A stretch of DNA of 16,622 nt from Alphaproteobacteria bacterium (GTDB lineage: Bacteria; Pseudomonadota; Alphaproteobacteria; UBA828): contig JAUVWK010000019.1 of NCBI GenBank assembly GCA_030604165.1, positions 1 to 16,622 of the forward strand, given 5' to 3'. The notes beneath the pieces are model-generated. The model was given only the letters and a program-made list of their open reading frames with translations. It had not been told where the DNA came from and ran no database searches. This document shows positions 7,311-15,318 of this stretch, piece after piece. Position 1 is the first letter of the stretch. Each line of letters begins with the position of its first letter. A program made the translations under genes and the position numbers.

Positions 7311-8351
7311 ATGCTTGGTGCTGCGTTTGTTTTCGCCGGTGGTGCCTTGACGCCTTCAGATGCCTCAGCCGATGGAGAGCTTCGCGTGCTCACCTGGGAG
7401 GGGTACACGCATGCCAGCTTCACCGACGACTTCGAAGCCCAATCCGGGTGCAAGGTTTCGAGCGTTTTTGTCGGTTCGAACGACGAGTTTGCCGCCAAGC
7501 TCGTGGCGGGCGGCGCCCTCTACGATGTGGTCTCGCCATCGCTCGACACGACGACGATCCTGGTCAAATTGGGATTGGTCGACCCGGTCGACGTGTCGCG
7601 CCTCGAGCATTGGAACGACCTCTTCGCGGTTTTTCGCGATCACCCGTCGATTCAGTCGGACGGCCAAGTATGGGCCATGCCGTTCTCCTGGGGTTCAATC
7701 CCATTCTTGTACCGGACCGACAAGTTCGACGAGCCCCCGACCTCCGTGTCCGTGCTGTGGGACCCCAAATACGCCGGCAAGATCGCCGTGTGGGATGACA
7801 AATCCGCGATGTATATGACGGCCCGCATGCTCTATGGGAAGGACACCAATGTTTACGATTTGAGCGACGAGCAGCTTGACGTGATCAAACAGAAGCTCAT
7901 CGAGCAGAAGCCGCTGATTCGCAAATATTGGGCGACCAACGGCGAGCTCGTGAACCTGTTCGGCAATGGCGAGGTGTGGGTGGCCAACGCTTGGGAAGTC
8001 GCCGCGGCACCGCTGTTGGAAATGGGCATTCCGGTGGTGGATTTCATTCCCGAAGAGAGGGCCGACGGCTGGCAAGACGCCTGGCAGATCGTCAAGGGAT
8101 CGCCGAACGTCGACTGTGCTTACGCTTGGCTCAATTTCGCCAGCGGACCCGGCGGACAGTGCGGAAACTACAAGGCCAATGACTATGCCGGGGCAAATCC
8201 GGTGGCCCTGAAGACGTGCATGACAGACGAGGAATTTGCGCGACTTCACTTCGACGATCCCGACTATCTGGAGACGCTCGATTTCTGGATCGAGCCCGCG
8301 CGAGTCGGGACATACGTCGAAACCTGGAACGCGATAAAAGCGGCTCAATGA
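7311..8351 (+). CDS. PotD-like periplasmic substrate-binding protein of a polyamine-type ABC transporter (first copy)
   Basis: A spermidine/putrescine-type extracellular solute-binding protein. It has 346 residues from the ATG given here, or 358 from the probable ATT start at 7275. Characteristic stretches are the ELRVLTWEGY first strand after signal cleavage (ASA-DG), FVGSNDEFAAKL, the YDVVSPSLDTT segment, WAMPFSWGSIPFLYRTDKF, and GWQDAWQIVKGS near the C-terminal lobe. Four Cys in the mature part may form disulfides. It is a clear paralogue of the protein encoded at 11212-12309, sharing long blocks such as GKDTNVYDLSDEQLD/GRDTNVYDLSDEQLA and the identical-ending TWNA-x-KAAQ. Ligand-contact regions differ: the copies diverge strongly around residues 215-225 and 270-310, so the two probably bind different ligands. 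It is followed by a strong hairpin, then the TMADH-like gene. No permease directly adjoins it, so it probably shares the downstream transporter. Confidence 0.93.
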   Translation: MLGAAFVFAGGALTPSDASADGELRVLTWEGYTHASFTDDFEAQSGCKVSSVFVGSNDEFAAKLVAGGALYDVVSPSLDTTTILVKLGLVDPVDVSRLEHWNDLFAVFRDHPSIQSDGQVWAMPFSWGSIPFLYRTDKFDEPPTSVSVLWDPKYAGKIAVWDDKSAMYMTARMLYGKDTNVYDLSDEQLDVIKQKLIEQKPLIRKYWATNGELVNLFGNGEVWVANAWEVAAAPLLEMGIPVVDFIPEERADGWQDAWQIVKGSPNVDCAYAWLNFASGPGGQCGNYKANDYAGANPVALKTCMTDEEFARLHFDDPDYLETLDFWIEPARVGTYVETWNAIKAAQ

Positions 8352-8371
8352 ACCAATAGGCTGAATATTGT

Positions 8372-8403
8372 CGGGCCGCGCGAGAACAGCCTTGCGCGGC
8401 CCG
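8372..8403 (+). terminator. strong GC hairpin after the first binding-protein gene
   Basis: A 10-bp perfect stem (CGGGCCGCGC at 8372-8381 with its complement at 8394-8403) with a 12-nt loop starts 20 bp after the stop codon. No real T run follows (only CCATTTG), so it may act as an mRNA-stabilising or partial-termination structure more than a classical terminator. Confidence 0.55.
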
Positions 8404-8564
8404 CCATTTGCCGGCGGCTATCGAAATATCGTTGGCGCTATCGCTGCGCTTGTCGGTGATATTGACGTAGACTGCCCGAAAATTGGAGACAAGGGCTTTT
8501 AGGCGCGGTCACGGCAGGCTGGGTCGCACCGTGAGCCCCGATAATCGTCTGGGAGACACGCATC

Positions 8565-10769
8565 ATGGCGCGCGATACGAAATACGACATCCTGTTCGAG
8601 CCGATCGGGATTGGCCCGAAGACGATGCGAAACCGCTTTTGGCAGACCACGCACTGCATGGGCGCGGGCTCGGAGCGGCCCGGGACGCAAGCGCATTTTC
8701 GCGCCATGAAGGCCGAGGGCGGCTGGGGCACGGTGTGTACGGAATATTGCTCGGTACACCCGGAATCGGACGAATATCCCTGGACCTCGGCCCGCCTCTG
8801 GGACGAAGGCGATGTCATCAATCTCGGCTATATGTGCGATTTGGCGCACAAGCATGGCGCGCTCACCGGGGTGCAGCTCTGGTATAGCGGCATCCACGCC
8901 ATCAACATGGAATCGCGCGAGGTGCCGCGCGGGGCGACGCAACTTTCCTCCAACGTCTGGGCGTCACGCACCGTCTATGGCACGGAAATGGACGATGACG
9001 ACATCCAGGCGGTGATCAACATGTATGTCGAGGCGGCCAAGCGGGCCGAGGCGGCGGGCTTCGATATTCTCGAAGTATCGGGCGGCGACACCACATTGCC
9101 GGTGCAGTTTCTCGAGCGGCGCTACAACAAGCGGACCGATAAATATGGCGGCAGCTTCGAGAACCGCGCACGGTTTTATGTCGAGCTGATGACGGCGCTG
9201 AAAAAAGCCTGCGGCGATCGTTCCGCCATCACCACGCGCTTCGAGGTCGATACCCTGATGGGCGCCGAAGGCATTCAGGCAACGGATGAAGGTATTCGGT
9301 TTGTTGAATTGCTGAACCAGGAAGGCGTTTGCGATCTGTGGTCGATCAAGATCGGCGATTATGAGGAATGGGGCGAGGACGCCGGCGCGTCGCGCTACCG
9401 TAAATCGGGCTGGATGACGCCCTTCGTCAAGGACGTAAAATCCGTCGTCGGCGACACCCCGGTGGTGGTCAATGGCCGCTTCACCAGCCCCGACGATATG
9501 GTCGCCCTGATCACCGGCGGCGTCGCCGATATTATCGGCGCCGCGAGGCCCTCCATCGCCGATCCGTTCCTGCCCAAGAAGATCGAGGAAGGCCGCCTCG
9601 ACGATATCCGCGAATGCATCGGCTGCAATATGTGCGTCTCCAAATTCGTCCAGGTCGGCGTGCTGAATTGCACTCAAAACGCCACCGCGATGGAGGAATA
9701 CCGCCGCGGTTGGCATCCCGAGAAATTCGATAAAACGGAGAATCCGTGCTCGGTTCTCGTCGTCGGCGGCGGCCCGGCGGGTATGGAATGCGCCCGCGTG
9801 CTCGGCGAGCGCGGCTATGACGTTCATTTACGCGAGGCCGAGGCGGCGCTCGGCGGGCATTGGAAGGATGTCGTCCGCATGCCGCGCCTCGAGGAATGGG
9901 CGCGGGTCATCACCTACCGCGAAGCGCAACTGGCGAAGCTCAAAAATGTCGAGGTCCATCTCGGCGTCGGCGAGATGAGTGCCGATGACGTGCTCGGCTA
10001 CGGCGCCGACAAGGTGGTGATCGCCACCGGCGCCAGATGGCTCGGCGATGGCCTGTCGCCGATGGGCCACAGCGCCATCCCCGGCGCCGACGCGGCGCAG
10101 CCAAATTGCCTGACGCCGACCCAAATCATGGCCGGCAAGGAGGTGCCGGGCGACAAAGTGTTTGTCCTCGACGCCGACGGCCATTTTACCGCCATTGCGC
10201 TGGCCGAAATGATGGCCGACCGGGGCAAGGAGGTCACCTATGTGACCTGCCTGGCCGAGATCGCGGAATATGGCGTCTTCACGCTTGAGGTGTTCAACAA
10301 CAAACGCATGCTGCAGGAAAAGAATATCGCCCACCACCGCGACACCTGGGTCGAGACCATCACGGCGGACAAAATCACGCTCTTCAATATCTACCGCCAA
10401 GGCCCTGATTTACACGCTCCCGTAACCGGTGAATCGCCGCGCAACCAATCGACGAAGACCGTCGAATTGCCGTGCGACGCGGTGATATTGGTGACCTCGC
10501 GCGCCTCCAACGATGCGCTCTACCGCGCGCTCAAAGCGCGCCGCGCGGAATGGGCCGGGCAGGAAATTCAAGACATCTACCGGATCGGGGATTGCCACGC
10601 GCCGCGCCAGGCGCTCAACGCCATCTTCGACGGCCACCGCCTGGCCCGCGAGTTCGAATCGCCGCATCCGCAATATCCCCTGCCGTGGATCCGCGAGCGC
10701 CAGGTTTGGGGCGCGGAAACCTTCCCCAAGCCGGGCGACGCGCGCCCGGCCGTGGAACCGGTCGAATAA
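8565..10769 (+). CDS. trimethylamine dehydrogenase-family flavoprotein with altered active site
   Basis: A 734-residue homologue of Methylophilus trimethylamine dehydrogenase (TMADH, 729 residues), full length with its three parts: an OYE-like FMN barrel (about 8-345), a 4Fe-4S motif (Cys351, 354, 357, 369) and a dinucleotide-binding half starting at VVGGGPAG (399-406). Cys31, equivalent to the Cys30 that holds 6-S-cysteinyl-FMN, is present, as are equivalents of Tyr60 (Tyr61), Arg222 (Arg225), Trp264 (Trp269) and Asp267 (Asp272). The triad residues Tyr169 and His172 are replaced by Ser172 and Asp175, and Trp355 by Phe361. It should still be a flavin oxidase or demethylase passing electrons through Fe-S, probably to ETF, but the substrate may differ; related demethylases act on dimethylglycine-like compounds. 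GGGAGA lies 8 nt before the ATG. Neighbouring PotD-like genes suggest an imported N-substituted amine. Confidence 0.92.
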   Translation: MARDTKYDILFEPIGIGPKTMRNRFWQTTHCMGAGSERPGTQAHFRAMKAEGGWGTVCTEYCSVHPESDEYPWTSARLWDEGDVINLGYMCDLAHKHGALTGVQLWYSGIHAINMESREVPRGATQLSSNVWASRTVYGTEMDDDDIQAVINMYVEAAKRAEAAGFDILEVSGGDTTLPVQFLERRYNKRTDKYGGSFENRARFYVELMTALKKACGDRSAITTRFEVDTLMGAEGIQATDEGIRFVELLNQEGVCDLWSIKIGDYEEWGEDAGASRYRKSGWMTPFVKDVKSVVGDTPVVVNGRFTSPDDMVALITGGVADIIGAARPSIADPFLPKKIEEGRLDDIRECIGCNMCVSKFVQVGVLNCTQNATAMEEYRRGWHPEKFDKTENPCSVLVVGGGPAGMECARVLGERGYDVHLREAEAALGGHWKDVVRMPRLEEWARVITYREAQLAKLKNVEVHLGVGEMSADDVLGYGADKVVIATGARWLGDGLSPMGHSAIPGADAAQPNCLTPTQIMAGKEVPGDKVFVLDADGHFTAIALAEMMADRGKEVTYVTCLAEIAEYGVFTLEVFNNKRMLQEKNIAHHRDTWVETITADKITLFNIYRQGPDLHAPVTGESPRNQSTKTVELPCDAVILVTSRASNDALYRALKARRAEWAGQEIQDIYRIGDCHAPRQALNAIFDGHRLAREFESPHPQYPLPWIRERQVWGAETFPKPGDARPAVEPVE

Positions 10770-11211
10770 TATCGGCAGTCAAAACGAACAAATAGTACCG
10801 ACGATCGGAGTCCGCGGCCGAGGGCCGCCGCCAATGCGGGGCAGGGCCGCGCGCCGTTCGAACGCTTCAAGCGAACGCGAATCGCGGCTTTGCGTATGGG
10901 TCAATGAAAGGAGCGGCATTCGTATGCGGCTCGGCCGGGCCGTTCGACATGGCTGCGTCCGGGGACCCGTTGGTTTGGCACGCGATGTCGTCGTGAAGAC
11001 CGGCGCCACCCGATGGAGGCGGCTTGCTCGCCTGGCTAACCGGTTGCTCGGCATGGGTGGACGGCAGGCAAATTCCAACTACTCCCCTATAGTGTTGTGT
11101 GGCATGATCACCAAAGCAAAACTGACAGTTGGCCGTGTGCCGGGTCTCTCGAGAAGAAGGAGATTGTCGGTTGGAAAGCTAAGAATTGGGTTATCAAAGG
11201 GAGCAATGAAC
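10770..11211. other. 442-bp intergenic region with no supported gene
   Basis: The TMADH-like gene ends at 10769 and the second binding protein starts at 11212. A frame in phase with the second protein stays open through the whole gap, but it lacks a ribosome site, is Arg-rich, and reads as GC-rich shadow. A GCGGCC/GGCCGC hairpin (10814-10828) may end the upstream transcript. TATAGT at 11088-11093 is a 5-of-6 match to a -10 box, with only a poor -35 (CAGGCA) 17 bp upstream. This is a plausible site for a separate promoter driving the transporter genes. Confidence 0.5.
10814..10828 (+). terminator. possible hairpin terminator after the TMADH-like gene
   Basis: GCGGCC and GGCCGC form a 6-bp perfect stem with a 3-nt GAG loop 45 bp past the stop. 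No T run follows, so the assignment is weak. Confidence 0.25.
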
Positions 11212-12309
11212 ATGCAGAAACTGAGATGGAGAGGCGTTGCCGCCGCAGCGTTGGTCGTCGGCATCGCGTTCACCGGATTGGCGATCGCGCCGAACCAGGC
11301 CGAGGCAGGCGAACTCGCCATTCTCACCTGGGAAGGCTATGCCGACTCCGCCATCACGCAGAAGTTCGAGGACGAGACGGGCTGCGTCATCAGCCGCACC
11401 TATGTCGGCTCGAACGACGAGTTCCCGGCCAAGCTAGCGGCCGGCAGCTCTATCTATGATGCGGTTTCGCCGTCGGTCGACACCACCGGCATTCTCGCCA
11501 AGATGGGCGTCGTCGAGCCGATTGCGATCGAAATGCTCACCCACTGGGACGACATCTACGAGGGCTTTCAGACCCACCCCAGCGTCACCGGCGGCGAAGG
11601 CTGGATGCCTCCGGAGGGCACCGTCTGGGCCGCGCCTTATTCCTGGGGCTCGATCGCCTGGATGTATCGTTCGGACAAGTTCGACACACCACCGGATTCG
11701 ATCGAGATCTTCTGGGATCCCGCCTACAAGGGGAAGCTCTCGATCTGGGACGACAAGACCAACATTTACGCGGTGGCGCGCTATCTGTTCGGGCGTGACA
11801 CCAACGTCTACGACTTGTCCGACGAGCAACTTGCGCAGGTTCGCGACAAGCTCATCGAGGCGAAGCCGCAGATGCGCAAGTACTGGGCGACCGCGGGCGA
11901 GCTGGTGAACCTCTTCGCCAACGGCGAGGTGATCTTCTCGAACACTTGGGGCGGCTACCAGTCGGCGCTGCTCATCGAGCAGGGCATTCCCATGGTCGAG
12001 TTCCTCCCGAAAGAAAAGGCCGACGGTTGGCAGGATGCCTGGCAGATTGTCAAGGGCACGCCGAACATGGAGTGCGCGAAGAAGTTCGTGACCTACATGG
12101 AATCGCCCCACGCACAATGCCAGATGTCGCTGACAATGGGCTATTCCATGGCTAACGCCACGGCGGCCAAGGAATGCCTCACGCCCGAGATGTACGAGAC
12201 GCTCCATCAGGGCGACTGGACCTATATCAAAGATCTCGACTTCTGGCAGGAACCGATCCGGGTCGACAAGATGGTTGAGACCTGGAACGCCGTAAAAGCG
12301 GCTCAATAG
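11212..12309 (+). CDS. PotD-like periplasmic substrate-binding protein of a polyamine-type ABC transporter (second copy)
   Basis: A 365-residue solute-binding protein delivering ligand to the PotA/B/C-like transporter encoded right after it. The start at 11212 is preferred over the ATG six bases upstream because GGAG (11200-11203) is then 8 nt away instead of 2. The N-terminus MQKLRWR, a hydrophobic core and QAEA form a Sec signal, with GELAILTWEGY as the mature start. Family blocks include YVGSNDEFPAKL, YDAVSPSVDTTGIL, AAPYSWGSIAWMYRSDKF, WDPAYKGKLSIWDDKT and GWQDAWQIVKGT. It is paralogous to the protein at 7311-8351. Differences include an extra GGEGWMPPEG loop (about residues 125-135) and aromatic/polar changes around NTWGGYQSA where the first copy reads NAWEVAAAP. 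The true ligand may be a polyamine, an amino-acid-derived amine or a methylated amine; the sequence alone does not decide. Confidence 0.95.
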   Translation: MQKLRWRGVAAAALVVGIAFTGLAIAPNQAEAGELAILTWEGYADSAITQKFEDETGCVISRTYVGSNDEFPAKLAAGSSIYDAVSPSVDTTGILAKMGVVEPIAIEMLTHWDDIYEGFQTHPSVTGGEGWMPPEGTVWAAPYSWGSIAWMYRSDKFDTPPDSIEIFWDPAYKGKLSIWDDKTNIYAVARYLFGRDTNVYDLSDEQLAQVRDKLIEAKPQMRKYWATAGELVNLFANGEVIFSNTWGGYQSALLIEQGIPMVEFLPKEKADGWQDAWQIVKGTPNMECAKKFVTYMESPHAQCQMSLTMGYSMANATAAKECLTPEMYETLHQGDWTYIKDLDFWQEPIRVDKMVETWNAVKAAQ

Positions 12310-12337
12310 GCGCTCCCTACGGGGCGACCTCGATATC

Positions 12338-12364
12338 GCCGAGCGGGGCCTTTCCCCGTTCGGC
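12338..12364 (+). terminator. strong intercistronic hairpin between binding protein and ATPase genes
   Basis: An 11-bp stem with one G-T wobble (12338-12348 with 12354-12364) encloses a 5-nt CCTTT loop. An alternative 5-bp pairing (GGCGA at 12323-12327 with TCGCC at 12336-12340) overlaps the stem and would compete with it. No T run follows. The position fits partial termination or mRNA protection that keeps the binding protein in excess over the membrane components. Confidence 0.5.
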
Positions 12365-12407
12365 GGTTGTCCTTATGCGAGTCACCGCGGCGGGCCTGCA
12401 CTGAGCT

Positions 12408-13532
12408 ATGGCAAACATCGTCGAAATCAAGAATTTGACGAAGGCCTTCGGCGGCGTCCGCGCCGTCGAGGACGTCACCCTTCAGGTCGAAGAAGGCGAG
12501 TTCATGACCATGTTGGGGCCGTCGGGCTGCGGCAAGACCACCACCTTGCGCATGATCGGCGGCTTCGAGTATCCCGACCGCGGGCGGGTCTTGCTCGGTG
12601 GGCAGGACGTGACCGACCTGCCGCCCTACAAGCGGCCGGTCAATATGATGTTTCAGGATTTCGCGCTGTTTCCGCATATGACGGTGGCGCAAAACATCGG
12701 CTATGGCTTGCGCATCGGCGGCGCCTCGAAGCGGGAGACCGCGAAACGGGTCGATGAGGCGTTGCGCACGATCGAGCTGACGCACAAGGCCGTTAGCCGC
12801 CCGTCGGAGCTTTCGATCGGTCAGATGCAACGCGTCGCGCTCGCGCGCGCCTTGGTGCGTCGGCCGAAGGTGCTGCTGCTCGACGAACCGATGTCGGCGC
12901 TCGACGCCCAGCTCCGCGAGACCATGCAGGTGGAGCTGCGGCATCTGCACGAGAAGATCGGGCTGACCTTTATCATGGTGACCCACGACCAGACCGAGGC
13001 CTTGGTCATGTCGGACCGCATCATGGTGATGGATCAAGGCCGGGTGGTGCAGGTGGGAACCCCGACCGAGCTGTACGATCATCCGGCCAGCCCCTATGTG
13101 GCGAATTTTCTCGGCACCTCGAACATGATCGTGGCCACGGTAAGCGAAGTGGACACGGCGGGCGTGGTTACCCGCTACGGTCCGCACGAGATACGGGCGA
13201 CGGCGCAGGGCCAGCGGCCCGAGGTCGGTGTCGAGGTGATGCTTTCGATTCGCCCCGAAAAACTGCGCTTGTTGGCCGACGGCACGGCCGCATCGGACGA
13301 CGTCAACAGCTTGAGCGGGGTGATCAGCGAGCAGTTCTTCCACGGGGACTCGGTTCGCATCACGCTCGATATCGGCGGCGACAAACCCCTGATTTTGCAT
13401 CACCAGCTCACCTCGTCGCTCGGGCAGGCTGCGTTGCCGCCCGCGGGCCAAACCGTCACCGTCGTGGTCGACCCGTCGAGTGTGACGTTGTTCGAGGAAG
13501 TGGCGTCGTACGAAGCCGAATATCTCGCATGA
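12408..13532 (+). CDS. ABC transporter ATP-binding protein, PotA-like
   Basis: A 374-residue cytoplasmic ATPase that powers import through the two permeases encoded next. Walker A is GPSGCGKTT (37-45), the Q-loop is MFQDFALFPHMT (Gln83), Walker B is LLLDEP (156-161), the D-loop is SALD, and the switch His is 193 in VTHDQTEA. The signature reads LSIGQMQR (135-142) where most members have LSGGQQQR; the second, more critical Gly is kept. After about residue 235 comes a C-terminal TOBE-type beta domain (roughly 245-360), as in polyamine and maltose importer ATPases. It starts 98 bp after the second binding protein, beyond a strong hairpin, and its stop overlaps the first permease start by 4 bp (ATGA). 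No strong ribosome site is visible before the ATG at 12408. Confidence 0.95.
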   Translation: MANIVEIKNLTKAFGGVRAVEDVTLQVEEGEFMTMLGPSGCGKTTTLRMIGGFEYPDRGRVLLGGQDVTDLPPYKRPVNMMFQDFALFPHMTVAQNIGYGLRIGGASKRETAKRVDEALRTIELTHKAVSRPSELSIGQMQRVALARALVRRPKVLLLDEPMSALDAQLRETMQVELRHLHEKIGLTFIMVTHDQTEALVMSDRIMVMDQGRVVQVGTPTELYDHPASPYVANFLGTSNMIVATVSEVDTAGVVTRYGPHEIRATAQGQRPEVGVEVMLSIRPEKLRLLADGTAASDDVNSLSGVISEQFFHGDSVRITLDIGGDKPLILHHQLTSSLGQAALPPAGQTVTVVVDPSSVTLFEEVASYEAEYLA

Positions 13533-14398
13533 ACCACTTGCAGCGAAGGCAACTCGGCTTCGCCGCCCTGATGTCGGGGCCGATTGTCTGGTGGGGGCTG
13601 GTTCTCCTCGTTCCCTACGCGATCATGTTCATGATCAGCTTCTATTCGAGGCAGTTCCCGTTTCATGTGCCGGATTTTCAGTTCGGCAATTATTGGAAGA
13701 TTATTGTCGAAGACCAGTACTACATGGTGCTGATGCGCAGCTTGAAGATTTCACTCTTCGTGTCCCTGGCCGCCTTCGCACTCGCCTATCCACTGACCTA
13801 TTATCTGGCCTTCAAGGTGCGCTCGCACCGGGTTCGAATGATCATCTATGTGGCGACGATCATTCCGCTGTGGGTCTCGTACCTGCTGCGCGCCTACACC
13901 TGGAAGACCATCCTCGGCACGGAAGGGATCTTGAACTCTTTCCTGATGTGGACCGGGATCATCAACGAGCCGATCTCGCTGTTTCTTTACAATCAGTTCG
14001 CCATGGTCATCACCATGGCCTACATTTTCACGCCCTACATGGTGATGCCGCTGTTCGCGTCGCTGGAGAAGATTCCGAGGAACTTGATAGAGGCGTCGAA
14101 AGACCTTGGAATCGGGCGCCTCGGTACGTTTTGGCGCATTACCTTGCCGCTGTCGGTGCCGGGCATTCTGGCCGGCTTCACGTTCACGTTCTGCCTGTCG
14201 TTCGGCGATTTTATTTCGCCGCAGCTCGTCGGCGGGCCCTATTCGAACATGATCTCCAACGTGGTCGCGACCCAGTTCGGCATCGCCATGAACTGGCCGA
14301 TGGGATCGGCGCTCTCGATGGTGGTGCTGTTCATCGTCGTGGCGATCATCACCATGTCCGACCGCTTCGAGCGCGCCGGACGGCTGGATCTGGGCTGA
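13529..14398 (+). CDS. ABC transporter permease, PotB-like
   Basis: A 289-residue inner-membrane protein with about six hydrophobic segments: near residues 12-32, 70-92, 101-120, 143-170, 205-225 and 255-278. The EAA coupling motif is EASKDLGIGRLGTFWRITLP (about 190-209), the loop that docks onto the ATPase. The order of features, including the periplasmic loop with LRAYTWKTILGTEGILN, is typical of PotB/PotH-type permeases of polyamine importers. The ATG overlaps the ATPase gene stop by 4 bp, so translation is probably coupled. It should pair with the second permease encoded 4 bp downstream. Confidence 0.95.
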   Translation: MNHLQRRQLGFAALMSGPIVWWGLVLLVPYAIMFMISFYSRQFPFHVPDFQFGNYWKIIVEDQYYMVLMRSLKISLFVSLAAFALAYPLTYYLAFKVRSHRVRMIIYVATIIPLWVSYLLRAYTWKTILGTEGILNSFLMWTGIINEPISLFLYNQFAMVITMAYIFTPYMVMPLFASLEKIPRNLIEASKDLGIGRLGTFWRITLPLSVPGILAGFTFTFCLSFGDFISPQLVGGPYSNMISNVVATQFGIAMNWPMGSALSMVVLFIVVAIITMSDRFERAGRLDLG

Positions 14399-14402
14399 TC
14401 CG

Positions 14403-15272
14403 ATGACGGCCTACGCCTCGCAAACGGGAGAGCGGCGGCGCGCGGAGCCGAGGAAGCTGCGCTTCAGTCGCGGCGGCCGCGACACCACCGGGCGGATGCT
14501 CGGCGTGGCAACGGGGTGCGTGCTCGCCTTCATGTACGCGCCCATCGTCACGTTGATGATCTTTAGTTTCAACACCAACCAGATCACCAAGCTGCCGCTT
14601 ACCGGCTGGACGCTGGATTGGTACGAAATGGCCTTCAGCAATTCGGAATTGATGGCCGCCCTCGGCAACAGCCTCATCGTCGCCGCCGCCGCGGTGGTGA
14701 TTTGCCTCACCATTGGCATCCCGACGGCCTTCGCGATGGACCGTTACGAGTTTCCCGGCAAGGTGGTGTTCCGCCGGCTGGTGCTGCTGCCGATCACGCT
14801 GCCCGGCCTGATCACCGGCATCTCCATGCTCAATTTCTTCTCGATCGTGGGCGTGCCGCTCAGCCTTTGGACCGTCGTGGTCGGCCACGGGACGGCGCTG
14901 ACCGCCATCGTCGTCACCAACGTTTATGCCCGCCTGCAGCGTTTCGACCGCCGTATCGAGGAGGCCTCCAGCGATTTGGGCGCGCGGCCCTGGCAGACGT
15001 TTTTGCGCGTGACCTTGCCGAACATCCGCAACGCCGTGATCGGCTCGTCGCTGATCGCCTTCACGCTCTCGTTCGACGAAATCCCGGTGACCTTCTTCCT
15101 GACCGGGCGCGACAACACCTTGCCGATGTATATCTGGTCCACGATCCGACGCGGCATGACGCCCGAGATCAATGCCATCGGCTCGGTGATCATCGGCACC
15201 TCGATCGTTCTCCTCCTGCTTTCTATTTTCATCATGAGCGAGCCGGGTCGGGGGCGACGCAAGGCGCTCTGA
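14403..15272 (+). CDS. ABC transporter permease, PotC-like
   Basis: A 289-residue inner-membrane permease, the PotC/PotI-type partner of the preceding PotB-like protein. A polar, Arg-rich N-terminus of about 35 residues is followed by a first membrane segment (LGVATGCVLAFMYAPIVTLM), then PLTGWTLDWYEMAF, a family hallmark, and further membrane segments. The EAA coupling motif is EEASSDLGARPWQTFLRVTL. The SFDEIPVTFFLTG segment after it is also typical of the PotC group. It starts 4 bp after the PotB-like stop with no evident own ribosome site, so it is likely translated by reinitiation. It is the last gene of the transporter cluster. Only 46 bp separate it from the convergent HtrA-like gene, and I see no clear terminator there. 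Confidence 0.95.
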   Translation: MTAYASQTGERRRAEPRKLRFSRGGRDTTGRMLGVATGCVLAFMYAPIVTLMIFSFNTNQITKLPLTGWTLDWYEMAFSNSELMAALGNSLIVAAAAVVICLTIGIPTAFAMDRYEFPGKVVFRRLVLLPITLPGLITGISMLNFFSIVGVPLSLWTVVVGHGTALTAIVVTNVYARLQRFDRRIEEASSDLGARPWQTFLRVTLPNIRNAVIGSSLIAFTLSFDEIPVTFFLTGRDNTLPMYIWSTIRRGMTPEINAIGSVIIGTSIVLLLLSIFIMSEPGRGRRKAL

Positions 15273-15318
15273 GCCGGGCTAACAGCGCGGCCGCTTGGCA
15301 CGGTCGGTGCGGGTGCGT

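Noticed and set aside
7133..7798. Plus-strand 221-codon frame overlapping the first binding protein
   Set aside because: No ribosome site at its ATG, and most of it lies out of frame inside the PotD-like gene. The first 60 codons could be a leader peptide but nothing supports it.
10513..11205. In-frame open extension upstream of the second binding protein
   Set aside because: The signal peptide and ribosome site place the start at 11206/11212; the extension is Arg-rich and partly overlaps the TMADH-like gene.
15273..15318. Bidirectional terminator between the convergent PotC-like and HtrA-like genes
   Set aside because: Only a NotI-like GCGGCCGC palindrome is present, with no adequate stem and no T run.
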